Source: Rhizobium sp. RU33A
Lineage (GTDB): Bacteria > Pseudomonadota > Alphaproteobacteria > Rhizobiales > Rhizobiaceae
Assembly (NCBI RefSeq): GCF_900156055.1
Contig: NZ_FTMQ01000002.1
Location: 620,001-684,000 of the forward strand
Length of the DNA: 64,000 nucleotides
Direction: 5' to 3'
The notes under the pieces were generated by a model. The model worked only from the letters and a program-made list of their open reading frames with translations. It was not told the origin of the DNA and ran no database searches. Every line of letters starts with the position of its first letter. Position 1 is the stretch's first letter. Below are positions 55,833-64,000 of this stretch, piece after piece. Made by a program: the position numbers and the translations under genes.

Positions 55833-57194
55833 TCATGCGACTGCGGTTGCGCCCGCCGTCTGAACGGCGAGAGAGCGGTTGATGCTTTCGGCCGCATCGC
55901 GACCCATGGCGACGGCAGAGACCGTCAGGTCCTGGCCACCGAAGGCACAGTCGCCGCCAGCCCAGACGCCCGGCAGTGAGGTTCGACCTTCTGCATCGAC
56001 GGCGATCTTGCCGCCTTCTAGCTTCAGCCCGTCCAGACCGTGGCCGTCGAGCTTCTGGCCAACTGCGACGAGGATCTGGTCGGCCTTGATTTCGGTCGTG
56101 TGGCCGGTGCCCTTCATCATGCCGTTTTCGAGATGGGTGTATTCGAAGGTGATCGACGAACATTGGCCGGCGTGGTGGGCCACTTCCTTCGGCTGCAGCC
56201 AATGGCGGATATTAACACCCTTGGACGTCGCTAGATCCTGCTCGAATTCCGAGGCGTTCATGTGCTCCTTGCCGCGGCGGTAGCAGATCGTGACGTTTTC
56301 CGCCCCAAGGAGCTTCGCCTGCACAGCGGCATCGATCGCGGTCATACCGCCGCCGATGACGACGACGTCGCGGCCGACGGGAACATCGGCCTTGGCATCC
56401 GCCTGACGCAGGTGTGCGATGAATTCGACCGCATCGAGCACGCCGTTGATTTTGGCGCCCGGGATGTTCAGCCCGTTGACGTTGCCGAGACCCGCACCGA
56501 CGAAGACGGCGTCGTGTTTCGCCTGGAGGTCGGCAAGCGTGAAGTCGCGCCCCATCATCTGGCCATCCAGCACGTCGATATTGCCGAGCGACAGGATGTA
56601 GTCGACTTCCTTCTGGGCAAAATCGTTGGGGGTCTTGTAGGCGGCAATGCCATATTCGTTCAGACCGCCGGCCTTGTCCTTCGCTTCGTAGATGGTGACC
56701 TGGTGGCCGTGCATGGCGAGGCGATGAGCAGCGGCGAGGCCTGCGGGGCCGGCGCCAACGATGCCCACCGTGTGGCCGGAGGACGCTGCCGGATGGTAGA
56801 ACTGGCGGCCCTCTTCGATGGCGATGTCAGTGGCGTAGCGTTGCAGGCGGCCGATTTCGACCGGGCGCTCTTCAGCCGTGTTGCGCACACAGGCTTCCTC
56901 GCAGAGCGTTTCGGTGGGACAGACGCGGGCGCACATGCCGCCGAGAATGTTCTGGTCGAAAATTGTCTTGGCGGCGCCGAGCGGATTGCCAGTCGATATC
57001 TGCCGGATGAACATCGGGATATCGATGGCGGTGGGACAGGCCGTCATGCACGGCGCGTCGTGACAGAAGTAGCATCTGTCGGAGGCGACAAGCGCCTCAT
57101 GGCCGCCGAGGCGGGGATGCAGGTCAGAGAAATTCTTCGCATAATCGGCAGCGTCCAGCCGCCCGGCCTTGAGGCCTGGTTCCAGTCTTCGCAT
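55833..57194 (-). CDS. preT: Dihydropyrimidine dehydrogenase subunit PreT
   Basis: This 453-residue glutamate-synthase small-subunit-like flavoprotein has N-terminal cysteines for two [4Fe-4S] clusters (CYFCHDAPCMTAC and CARVCPTETLCEEAC), an FAD fold GAGPAGLAAAHRLA and an NAD(P)H fold VIGGGMTAIDAA, and a late FAD contact VWAGGDCAFGG. It passes electrons from NAD(P)H to PreA. It is the first gene of the minus-strand unit; a weak RutR-like palindrome lies about 60 nt upstream. Confidence 0.95.
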   Translation of the reverse strand: MRRLEPGLKAGRLDAADYAKNFSDLHPRLGGHEALVASDRCYFCHDAPCMTACPTAIDIPMFIRQISTGNPLGAAKTIFDQNILGGMCARVCPTETLCEEACVRNTAEERPVEIGRLQRYATDIAIEEGRQFYHPAASSGHTVGIVGAGPAGLAAAHRLAMHGHQVTIYEAKDKAGGLNEYGIAAYKTPNDFAQKEVDYILSLGNIDVLDGQMMGRDFTLADLQAKHDAVFVGAGLGNVNGLNIPGAKINGVLDAVEFIAHLRQADAKADVPVGRDVVVIGGGMTAIDAAVQAKLLGAENVTICYRRGKEHMNASEFEQDLATSKGVNIRHWLQPKEVAHHAGQCSSITFEYTHLENGMMKGTGHTTEIKADQILVAVGQKLDGHGLDGLKLEGGKIAVDAEGRTSLPGVWAGGDCAFGGQDLTVSAVAMGRDAAESINRSLAVQTAGATAVA

Positions 57195-57252
57195 CGCAGT
57201 TCCCTCTTTTATATTCGAAGCGATGCAGAGAAACGTAACTCAGGATCAAACT

Positions 57253-57268
57253 TTTATCAAACGGTAAA
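57253..57268. promoter_or_regulatory. Weak RutR-like palindrome upstream of preT
   Basis: TTTATCAAACGGTAAA (reverse strand TTTACCGTTTGATAAA) agrees with about 10 of 14 positions of the RutR consensus and resembles the site at 49100-49115. It lies 59 nt upstream of the preT start. This is a tentative site, included because the same regulator would logically control both halves of the pathway. Confidence 0.35.
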
Positions 57269-57483
57269 AAATTGCTCTTGGCGCCGCAGAACCCCTGAAA
57301 ATCATGGGAAGTTGATCGCTGTCAATCCCGAACACCTTGCCCGGATCGGGTCACATATCGCTCCGTTAAAACATGACTGAAAACTTCAACTATATACTTT
57401 ACTCTTTTTGTCATGTTTTGTATGCCTGTCTGTATGGGGCTCGCAACCGCAGCCTCTGATCGGATTCGAGGAGACAGGACGTC

Positions 57484-57879
57484 ATGGCGAAGAAGAAAAA
57501 GCAGGCTGCGAAGAAGTCGGGTGCGGAGGTTTCCGCGACGGCCTCCCCCGCGAAAACGCAAGCGGAAGTTCGCAGCTTTCTTTATGTCGGCGGCCGTGAT
57601 TGCCAGGTCGCCCATCTTCGTCAGATCGCCAGCAATTTTGGTGCGGAACTAATTCACCATGATGGGGGTTTACGCGAAGCGGTTTCGCGTATCGACACGG
57701 TGCTTCCCTCGGTCGACTGCGTCTTCTGCCCTATCGACTGTATCAGTCACGATGCTTGTCTGCGCGTGAAGAGCGGTTGCAAGAAGTTCGGCAAGACTTT
57801 CATTCCACTGCGAAACGGCTCGAAATCCAGTCTCGAGCGTGCGTTGCAGACACTGAATGAAAGGAACACCGAAGCATGA
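57484..57879 (+). CDS. DUF2325-domain protein
   Basis: This 131-residue protein has a lysine-rich N-terminus (KKKKQAAKKS) and then the DUF2325 pattern: SFLYVGGRDCQVAHLRQIASNFGAELIHHDGG, a DCVFCPIDCISHDACLRVKSGCKKFGKTFIPL block with five cysteines, and a final SSLERAL. DUF2325 proteins have a Rossmann-like look and no agreed function; the cysteine cluster suggests metal binding. It is divergent from preT and overlaps the next gene by 4 nt. Confidence 0.85.
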   Translation: MAKKKKQAAKKSGAEVSATASPAKTQAEVRSFLYVGGRDCQVAHLRQIASNFGAELIHHDGGLREAVSRIDTVLPSVDCVFCPIDCISHDACLRVKSGCKKFGKTFIPLRNGSKSSLERALQTLNERNTEA

Positions 57880-58142
57880 GCAGAGACGGATCGGAAAAGG
57901 GTGGCATCAGCTCGTTCCACGAGCTTGCACGTCAGCGCGGCGAGGGGCTTTTACCGGAGCTCGCCGCGGCAATGTTGCAACGCTCGCAGGAAAGTGAAGT
58001 GATGAATTGCGAAATCATCACTTTGCCGGGCTTGCACGAGCGCAAACCTGCTACCATGTACGCTGAATTGAACCGGGCCCCCGCCCTTGTTATCGATTTT
58101 CCCGCGCCGAGATGGCAGCGAAACGCCGACGCCAGATCGTAG
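57876..58142 (+). CDS. Small protein of unknown function after DUF2325
   Basis: This 88-residue soluble protein starts at an ATG overlapping the DUF2325 stop (ATGA), so it is translationally coupled. The first 45 residues look helical (FHELARQRGEGLLPELAAAM) and the remainder is proline-rich and basic. No domain is recognised. Coupling to DUF2325 supports it being real and functionally linked. Confidence 0.6.
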   Translation: MSRDGSEKGGISSFHELARQRGEGLLPELAAAMLQRSQESEVMNCEIITLPGLHERKPATMYAELNRAPALVIDFPAPRWQRNADARS

Positions 58143-58188
58143 CCGTTTTGCCAGTCAGTCTGATGTGGGGAGCAGAGGAACTTTCCGC

Positions 58189-58584
58189 ATGAACGCTCAG
58201 CAACCTGTTGCGAAGACGATCCTCAATGCCGTGCCCATCCTCCCATCCCTTAACCTTTCGGAAACACGCAATTTTTACGTCGACACGCTCGGTTTCGAGG
58301 ATGTTGGCTTCGACGGGCTTGATTACCTCGTTGTCCGCCGCGGTGGCATGGAACTGCATTTCTGGCTGAGCGACGATCCGTTTCAGTGCCAGAACAGCTC
58401 GGTGTTCTTCAGGGCCGAAGCGCCGACAGAGATCTACCGGGACTTCTGTGATCGCGGCATCGAAGCGATCCGTGCCTCTGAGCATTCAGGAGAGTGCGGC
58501 GGAGCCGTGCGTTTCCACATCCGCGATCCGCACGGCAATCTGCTGATGTTCGGTGGGACCGTTTCCGCCTCCATGGCCCATTGA
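58189..58584 (+). CDS. VOC-family (glyoxalase/bleomycin-resistance-like) protein
   Basis: This 131-residue protein has the VOC fold pattern: ILPSLNLSETRNFYVDTLGFEDV at the start, MELHFWLSDD in the middle and VRFHIRDPHGNLLMFGG at the end. Bleomycin-resistance proteins of this type bind the drug as dimers without a metal; other members are enzymes. The ATG at 58189 follows GAGGAA; earlier in-frame sequence overlaps the previous gene. Whether it confers bleomycin resistance is uncertain. Confidence 0.88.
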   Translation: MNAQQPVAKTILNAVPILPSLNLSETRNFYVDTLGFEDVGFDGLDYLVVRRGGMELHFWLSDDPFQCQNSSVFFRAEAPTEIYRDFCDRGIEAIRASEHSGECGGAVRFHIRDPHGNLLMFGGTVSASMAH

Positions 58585-58652
58585 GCTATGCAAATACTTT
58601 GATTTCGGGGTGTTGATGTCGGCCCTTAAGCTCCGGCAGAGGTCGGCCGGCT

Positions 58653-59018
58653 TCAGTGGCGTCCCGGAAGCAGAGCTCCTGCGCTCAGCAGCAGCCATGA
58701 CGCGATGAGCGTCATCCCGCCTGTTGGGGCTGCCATCGGAAACAGCCCGCTTCCAATGAAGTGCCGGGCGACCAGATCGCCCGCAAACAGGAATGTGCCG
58801 AGCGTCATGCCGAGCGCTGCCAGTGCCGACATTCTGATCCGGTCGCCAGCTATGGACAGTGCTGCGAGTGCCGGGGCATGGGCGAGGCAAATCATCGAAG
58901 CGGGGCGCAGGAGCGCTTCGCCACCGGCATGGCTTGCGGCCGCGGCAAGCCCGACACCGGCCGCTCCGATCAATCCCGCCGCGACGGTCGCCCAGCGGTA
59001 ATTCTGCACGCTTGCCAT
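58653..59018 (-). CDS. DUF423-family small membrane protein
   Basis: This 121-residue protein has four hydrophobic helices and the DUF423 features GAAGVGLAAAASHAGG and ALGMTLGTFLFAGDLVARHFIGSG (the family usually reads LFSGSLY..). Function is unknown. The start at 59018 follows AAGGAA by 9 nt and lies only 5 nt after the truncated hemoglobin gene stop, so the two are co-transcribed. Confidence 0.82.
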   Translation of the reverse strand: MASVQNYRWATVAAGLIGAAGVGLAAAASHAGGEALLRPASMICLAHAPALAALSIAGDRIRMSALAALGMTLGTFLFAGDLVARHFIGSGLFPMAAPTGGMTLIASWLLLSAGALLPGRH

Positions 59019-59023
59019 CCGCG

Positions 59024-59413
59024 TTATTCCTTGTTCTGCATGTGAAAGGCCAGCTTCTCGATCGGCGGCCAGATGAGTTCGCGCAGTTTCGGATGCTCGA
59101 CGGTTTCGTCCAGCGCGCGGCGAAAGCATAAGAGCCATTCGTCCCGTTCCAACGGGCCGATCTCGGCCACGAAATGACGACGCCGCAGCATCGGATGGCC
59201 GCGCTTTTGCATGTAGATGGGCGGACCGCCAAGGTAGCCGGTCAGATACTCGTAAAACTTCTCTTCGCTGGCGCTCAAATCCGGCGGATGAACCGCCCGG
59301 CAACGGGCGGCCTCGGGCAGGGTGTCCATCAACTCATAGAAGCGCCGGGTCAGGGCCTTGACGGTCGCGTCGCCGCCGATGGCTTCGTAGAGGGTTATCG
59401 TCTCATCACTCAT
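59024..59413 (-). CDS. Group II truncated hemoglobin
   Basis: This 129-residue heme protein has the group II pattern: TLYEAIGGDATVKALTRRFYELM, a KFYEYLTGYLGGPPIYMQKRGHPMLRRRHF block containing the proximal (F8) His, and WLLCFRRALDE with the group-II Trp at G8. Such globins bind oxygen or nitric oxide and may detoxify reactive species. It is the first gene of a short minus-strand unit with DUF423 and is divergent from the ABC-F gene across 170 nt. Confidence 0.93.
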   Translation of the reverse strand: MSDETITLYEAIGGDATVKALTRRFYELMDTLPEAARCRAVHPPDLSASEEKFYEYLTGYLGGPPIYMQKRGHPMLRRRHFVAEIGPLERDEWLLCFRRALDETVEHPKLRELIWPPIEKLAFHMQNKE

Positions 59414-59583
59414 GCTGTCGTCCTTGCGTCAGGTCTTTTCGCGCTTTCGGCACCCTCTTGCAACCAGCGTGGCGTTCCCGTGGCAATCCAGCGCAGCCGC
59501 GATGCCGCCTTGCAACAAAAGCAGGGGACAGTGGGCCTTCGACATGCCATAAGGGCGCCGATTTCCAGCAGGCGCCCTTGTCC

Positions 59584-61206
59584 ATGATCCGTATCGAAAA
59601 CATCTCCAAGCAGCTCAGCCACCGTATCCTCTTTATCGAGGCCTCCGCCGCGCTCAATCGCGGCGAGAAGATCGGTCTCGTGGGACCAAACGGGGCGGGC
59701 AAGACCTCGCTGTTCCGGATGATCATCGGGCATGAACAGCCGGACGAGGGCCAGGTCTCCGTCGATAAGGGTGTCTCGATCGGCTATTTCAGCCAGGATG
59801 TCGGCGAGATGTCCGGGCGCTCGGCTGTCGCTGAGGTCATGGACGGGGCAGGACCGGTCAGCGAAGTTGCGGCCGAACTGCGCGAACTCGAGGCAGCCAT
59901 GGTCGATCCCGACCGTATGGACGAGATGGACGCGATCATCGAGCGCTACGGCGAGGTGCAGGCGCGTTACGAAGAACTCGACGGCTATGCGCTGGATGGC
60001 CGCGCCCGCGAGGTGCTGGCCGGTCTCTCCTTCTCGGAAGCCATGATGGACGGCGATGTCGGCGCGCTCTCGGGCGGCTGGAAGATGCGCGTGGCGCTTG
60101 CCCGCATTCTTCTCATGCGCCCCGACGTGATGCTGCTCGACGAACCGTCGAACCATCTCGATCTCGAAAGCCTGATCTGGCTCGAGCAGTTCCTCAAAGG
60201 CTACGAGGGCGCGCTGCTGATGACCTCGCATGACCGCGAGTTCATGAACCGCATCGTCAACAAGATCATCGAGATCGATGCCGGTCAGCTGAACAGCTAT
60301 TCCGGCGACTATGTCTTCTATGAGGGGCAGCGTGCCTTGAACGAGAAGCATCAGCAGTCGCAGTTCGAGCGCCAGCAGGCGATGCTCGCCAAGGAAATCA
60401 AGTTCATCGAGCGTTTTAAGGCGCGCGCTTCTCATGCCTCGCAGGTGCAGAGCCGGGTGAAGAAGCTGGAAAAGATCGACCGGGTCGAGCCCCCGAAGCG
60501 TCGCCAGGTCGTCGCGTTCGAATTCCAGCCGGCGCCGCGCTCGGGCGAAGACGTGGTCAGCGTGAAGAACGTCTCCAAGCGCTACGGCGACAAGGTCATC
60601 TATGACGGCTTCGACTTCATGGTCCGCCGCCGCGAGCGCTGGTGCATCATGGGCATCAATGGTGCCGGTAAGTCGACACTCCTGAAGCTGGTGGCCGGCG
60701 ATTCCAAGCCGGACGAGGGCACCGTGTCGATCGGCGCCAGCGTCAAGATGGGCTATTTCGCCCAGCATGCGATGGATGTGCTCGACGGCGACATGACGAT
60801 CTTCGAAATGCTGGAAACGAGTTTCCCGCGCGCTGGTCAGGCACCGCTGCGGGCGCTTGCCGGCTGCTTCGGTTTCTCAGGCGACGATATCGACAAGCGC
60901 GTGCGGGTGCTCTCGGGCGGTGAAAAGGCGCGGCTCGTGATGGCGATGATGCTGTTCGATCCGCCGAATCTGCTCGTCCTCGACGAGCCGACCAACCACC
61001 TTGACCTCGACACCAAGGAAATGCTGATCAAGGCGCTCTCGCAGTTCGAAGGCACCATGCTGTTTGTCAGCCACGACCGCCACTTCCTGGGTGCCCTGTC
61101 GAACCGCGTTCTGGAGATCACGCCCGAAGGCGTCTTCCAGTATGGCGGCGGCTATACGGAGTATGTCGAGCGCACGGGCCACGAGGCACCGGGCCTCAGA
61201 AGCTGA
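59584..61206 (+). CDS. ABC-F family ATPase
   Basis: This 540-residue soluble protein has two ABC domains joined by a long charged linker (about 235-320, with EKHQQSQFERQQAMLAKE). Walker A motifs are GPNGAGKTS and GINGAGKST; signatures are LSGGWKMRVALARIL and LSGGEKARLVMAMML; Walker B motifs are MLLDEPSNHLD and LVLDEPTNHLD. No membrane domain exists, as in ABC-F proteins that act on ribosomes; YbiT/EttA-type relatives are the best comparison. The ATG at 59584 is chosen since the first ABC domain begins immediately (MIRIENISKQ). It is monocistronic. Confidence 0.93.
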   Translation: MIRIENISKQLSHRILFIEASAALNRGEKIGLVGPNGAGKTSLFRMIIGHEQPDEGQVSVDKGVSIGYFSQDVGEMSGRSAVAEVMDGAGPVSEVAAELRELEAAMVDPDRMDEMDAIIERYGEVQARYEELDGYALDGRAREVLAGLSFSEAMMDGDVGALSGGWKMRVALARILLMRPDVMLLDEPSNHLDLESLIWLEQFLKGYEGALLMTSHDREFMNRIVNKIIEIDAGQLNSYSGDYVFYEGQRALNEKHQQSQFERQQAMLAKEIKFIERFKARASHASQVQSRVKKLEKIDRVEPPKRRQVVAFEFQPAPRSGEDVVSVKNVSKRYGDKVIYDGFDFMVRRRERWCIMGINGAGKSTLLKLVAGDSKPDEGTVSIGASVKMGYFAQHAMDVLDGDMTIFEMLETSFPRAGQAPLRALAGCFGFSGDDIDKRVRVLSGGEKARLVMAMMLFDPPNLLVLDEPTNHLDLDTKEMLIKALSQFEGTMLFVSHDRHFLGALSNRVLEITPEGVFQYGGGYTEYVERTGHEAPGLRS

Positions 61207-61213
61207 GGCCCGG
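61189..61213. terminator. Bidirectional terminator at the ABC-F / sodium channel junction
   Basis: CCGGGCCTCAG-AAG-CTGAGGCCCGG is a perfect 11-bp stem with a 3-nt loop that contains the ABC-F stop codon and lies 21 nt from the stop of the convergent channel gene. T-tracts are weak on both sides. Confidence 0.6.
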
Positions 61214-61233
61214 CAAGCAATATCGGCTTCGGT

Positions 61234-62034
61234 TTAGGCGCCAGTTGCCGTTCTCTCGGCCCGCAGAGCGGCAATCTCGGATCGCAGAGCCTGCATTTCG
61301 CGCAGCAAATCGCCATTGTCGACATGCAGGGACTTCAGGTCCGCGTCGGTGTCGGCCATGCTCTGCTCCTGCATGGCGGAGACGATGACACCGATGAAGA
61401 GGTTCAAGACCGAATAGGTGCTGAGCAGGATGAAGGGCACGAAGAACAGCCAGGCATAGGGATGGACCTCCATAACCGGCCGGACGATGCCCATGGACCA
61501 GCTTTCGAGCGTCATGATCTGGAAGAGTGAATAGGTCGAGGCGCCGAGGTTGCCAAACCAATCCGGGAAGGTCGCGCCGTAGAGCTTGGTCGCCATGACG
61601 GCCGAGACATAGAACAGCATCACCAACAGCACGATGATCGAGCCCATGCCGGGAAGGGCGGCAATGAGGCCGCCGATGACACGCCGCAGCGACGGCACGA
61701 TGGAAATCAGGCGCAGGATACGCAGGACGCGAAGCGCACGCAGGACCTGGAAGGGGCCGGTAGCCGGGATTAGCGCGATCGCGACGATCGAGAAATCAAA
61801 AATGCTCCAGGGATCGCGGAAAAAGGCGAGGCGGAAGGCATAGAGCCGGGCTGCGATCTCGATGACGAAAATCGCCAGGATGAGCCTGTCCAGCGTCAGC
61901 AGCAACGGCCCCATAACCTGCATGACCGCGGGTGATGTCTCAAGGCCCAAGGTGACCGAATTGATGAGAATGACGGCTATGATGAACCGCTCCCACGCAT
62001 TCGATGAGAGGATTGTCTTCAGTCTGTCGGTCAT
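61234..62034 (-). CDS. NaChBac-type voltage-gated sodium channel
   Basis: This 266-residue channel has six transmembrane segments. S4 carries regularly spaced arginines (FQVLRALRVLRILRLISIV), and the pore loop at residues 175-180 reads TLESWS, almost the NaChBac selectivity filter TLESWAS and unlike the TVGYG of potassium channels. S6 (TYSVLNLFIGVIVSAM) leads to a C-terminal coiled coil (LLREMQALRSEIAALRAE) for tetramer assembly. It should be a voltage-gated Na+ (possibly Ca2+) channel. The ATG at 62034 fits the family; an in-frame ATG at 62091 adds 19 residues. Confidence 0.92.
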   Translation of the reverse strand: MTDRLKTILSSNAWERFIIAVILINSVTLGLETSPAVMQVMGPLLLTLDRLILAIFVIEIAARLYAFRLAFFRDPWSIFDFSIVAIALIPATGPFQVLRALRVLRILRLISIVPSLRRVIGGLIAALPGMGSIIVLLVMLFYVSAVMATKLYGATFPDWFGNLGASTYSLFQIMTLESWSMGIVRPVMEVHPYAWLFFVPFILLSTYSVLNLFIGVIVSAMQEQSMADTDADLKSLHVDNGDLLREMQALRSEIAALRAERTATGA

Positions 62035-62161
62035 CGTTCTGGTTCCTGCAAAATCTGCAGGACGAAAATCTGAAGGAACATGGCGCGTCAAGGGGTTCCA
62101 GGCTGCAACACCTTCCGTTCACGCGCCTTTTTAGGGAAAGCTCGATCTGTGGCGTCTGCGT

Positions 62162-63151
62162 TCAGCTCGAATGGCCGTTGAAGGTCGAGTGCCAGGTCCA
62201 GGCGGAGCGGATGATGTCGTCGATGCCGTGCTTTGGGTCCCAGCCGAGAACCTCGCGGGCAAGCGTGTTGCTGGCGACGAGGCCGGGCGGATCGCCGGGG
62301 CGGCGCTCGGTGCGCTTGATCGGCATCGGCCGGCCGGAGACCGTCTCGATGGCCGTGATCAGTTCCTTGACGGTTGTGCCGTTGCCGGTGCCGAGATTGA
62401 TGGCGATCGTCTCGCCGCCGTTCAAAAGATACTCTACCGCGCGCACATGGGCGTCGGCGAGATCATTGACGTGGATGTAGTCACGGATGCAGGTGCCGTC
62501 GCGGGTGTCGTAGTCCTCACCGAAGATCGAGAAGAATTCACGGCGGCCAAGCGCCGTCTCGATTGCAAGCGGAATGGCATGGGTTTCCGGCGAATGCCAT
62601 TCGCCGATGCGGCCTTCGAAGTCGGCGCCGGCGGCGTTGAAATAGCGCAGCATGACGGAGCGCATACGGCCGCAAAGGTTCAAGTCGCCGAGTGCCTGTT
62701 CGACGATATGCTTGGTGCGGCCGTAGGGGTTGATGGGCTTCTGGCCGTGCTTCTCGTCCAGAGGCAGATATTCCGGCGCTCCATAGGTGGCGCAGGTCGA
62801 GGAGAAGACGAAGTTGCGGATGTCGGCTTCGCTCAGGGCCTGCAGCAGGCTGAGCGTGCCCGATACGTTGACGTCGTAGAAGTGCTCCGGCTCCTTGAAG
62901 GACTGGCCGACCTCGATCAGGCCTGCGAAGTGCATGGCCGCCTTCGGCTGGTATTTGGCGAGCACTTCCTTCAGGCGCGCCTTGTCTCTGATGTCGCCCT
63001 GTTCGGCCGGGCCCCATTTGACGAATCCCGGATGACCCGAGGTGAAGTTGTCGTAGACGACAGGCAGATAGCCGCGCTCGGAAAGCGCGAGGCAGGTGTG
63101 CGAGCCGATATAGCCGGCACCGCCGACGACGAGGATGGGGGTGGCAGTCAT
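62162..63151 (-). CDS. galE: UDP-glucose 4-epimerase
   Basis: This 329-residue SDR enzyme has the NAD motif ILVVGGAGYIGSHTCLAL, the catalytic Ser in FSSTCATYG and the YxxxK in YGRTKHIVEQ, plus RDYIHVNDLADAHV, all matching GalE/ExoB. It interconverts UDP-glucose and UDP-galactose for exopolysaccharide and lipopolysaccharide synthesis. The ATG at 63151 is used; an ATG at 63157 is equally possible but sits directly against the ribosome site. It follows UDP-galactopyranose mutase by 13 nt, giving a UDP-Glc to UDP-Galp to UDP-Galf route. Confidence 0.94.
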   Translation of the reverse strand: MTATPILVVGGAGYIGSHTCLALSERGYLPVVYDNFTSGHPGFVKWGPAEQGDIRDKARLKEVLAKYQPKAAMHFAGLIEVGQSFKEPEHFYDVNVSGTLSLLQALSEADIRNFVFSSTCATYGAPEYLPLDEKHGQKPINPYGRTKHIVEQALGDLNLCGRMRSVMLRYFNAAGADFEGRIGEWHSPETHAIPLAIETALGRREFFSIFGEDYDTRDGTCIRDYIHVNDLADAHVRAVEYLLNGGETIAINLGTGNGTTVKELITAIETVSGRPMPIKRTERRPGDPPGLVASNTLAREVLGWDPKHGIDDIIRSAWTWHSTFNGHSS

Positions 63152-63164
63152 GGTCATTCTCTGA

Positions 63165-64000
<836 letters not shown>

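Overview
The window reads as a chromosomal segment from an alphaproteobacterium of the Rhizobiaceae (Rhizobium/Agrobacterium type). The evidence is gene content, not a database match: a urtABCDE urea importer beside a urease cluster holding DUF1272, LprI-like and glycosyltransferase-29-like genes, an Agp2-like bacteriophytochrome with an HWE kinase, an ExoD protein, a two-PAS soluble chemoreceptor, high GC and dense, often overlapping operons. No rRNA, tRNA, CRISPR array, prophage or insertion sequence was found. The coding genes look like ordinary host genes.

Layout. 1-5.0 kb: end of a metallophosphoesterase, a soluble chemoreceptor, and a dimethylglycine/sarcosine dehydrogenase-like flavoenzyme. 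5.3-10.9 kb: branched-chain amino-acid ABC importer (livH, livM, livG, livF, a small membrane protein, livJ) closed by a clear terminator. 11.0-15.4 kb (minus): a two-component system whose 1127-residue sensor is an NCS1-type permease fused through a cysteine-rich segment to a hybrid histidine kinase; its partner is a LuxR-type response regulator. 15.4-19.1 kb (minus): DUF5680 protein, bacteriophytochrome and heme oxygenase. 19.3-34.8 kb (plus): urtABCDE, an LpqC-type esterase, then ureD-ureA-DUF1272-ureB-lprI-like-GT29-like-ureC-small protein-TIGR02117-diguanylate cyclase-ureE-ureF-ureG. Two palindromic repeat elements lie inside the urt operon. 34.9-40.4 kb (minus): Crp/Fnr regulator and an RND efflux pump.

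40.7-49.9 kb holds a pyrimidine/hydantoin locus: a NMT1/THI5-type ABC importer, dihydropyrimidinase, an N-carbamoyl amidohydrolase and a divergent RutR-like TetR regulator, with a MazE/MazF-like pair set between the two hydrolase genes. 54.5-57.2 kb (minus) holds preT-preA, the dihydropyrimidine dehydrogenase that performs the first step of the same pathway. The rest contains a DMT exporter, ExoD, a CHASE-PAS-GGDEF-EAL protein, DUF2325, a VOC protein, DUF423, a truncated hemoglobin, an ABC-F ATPase, a NaChBac-type voltage-gated sodium channel, galE and a partial UDP-galactopyranose mutase.

The common theme is nitrogen scavenging. Urea is imported and hydrolysed, pyrimidines are reduced, opened and decarbamoylated to release ammonia, and amino acids and methylated glycines are taken up or oxidised. 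The permease-kinase and its regulator sit close to the urea operon, and a perfect inverted repeat upstream of urtA is a candidate operator. That regulatory link is inference.
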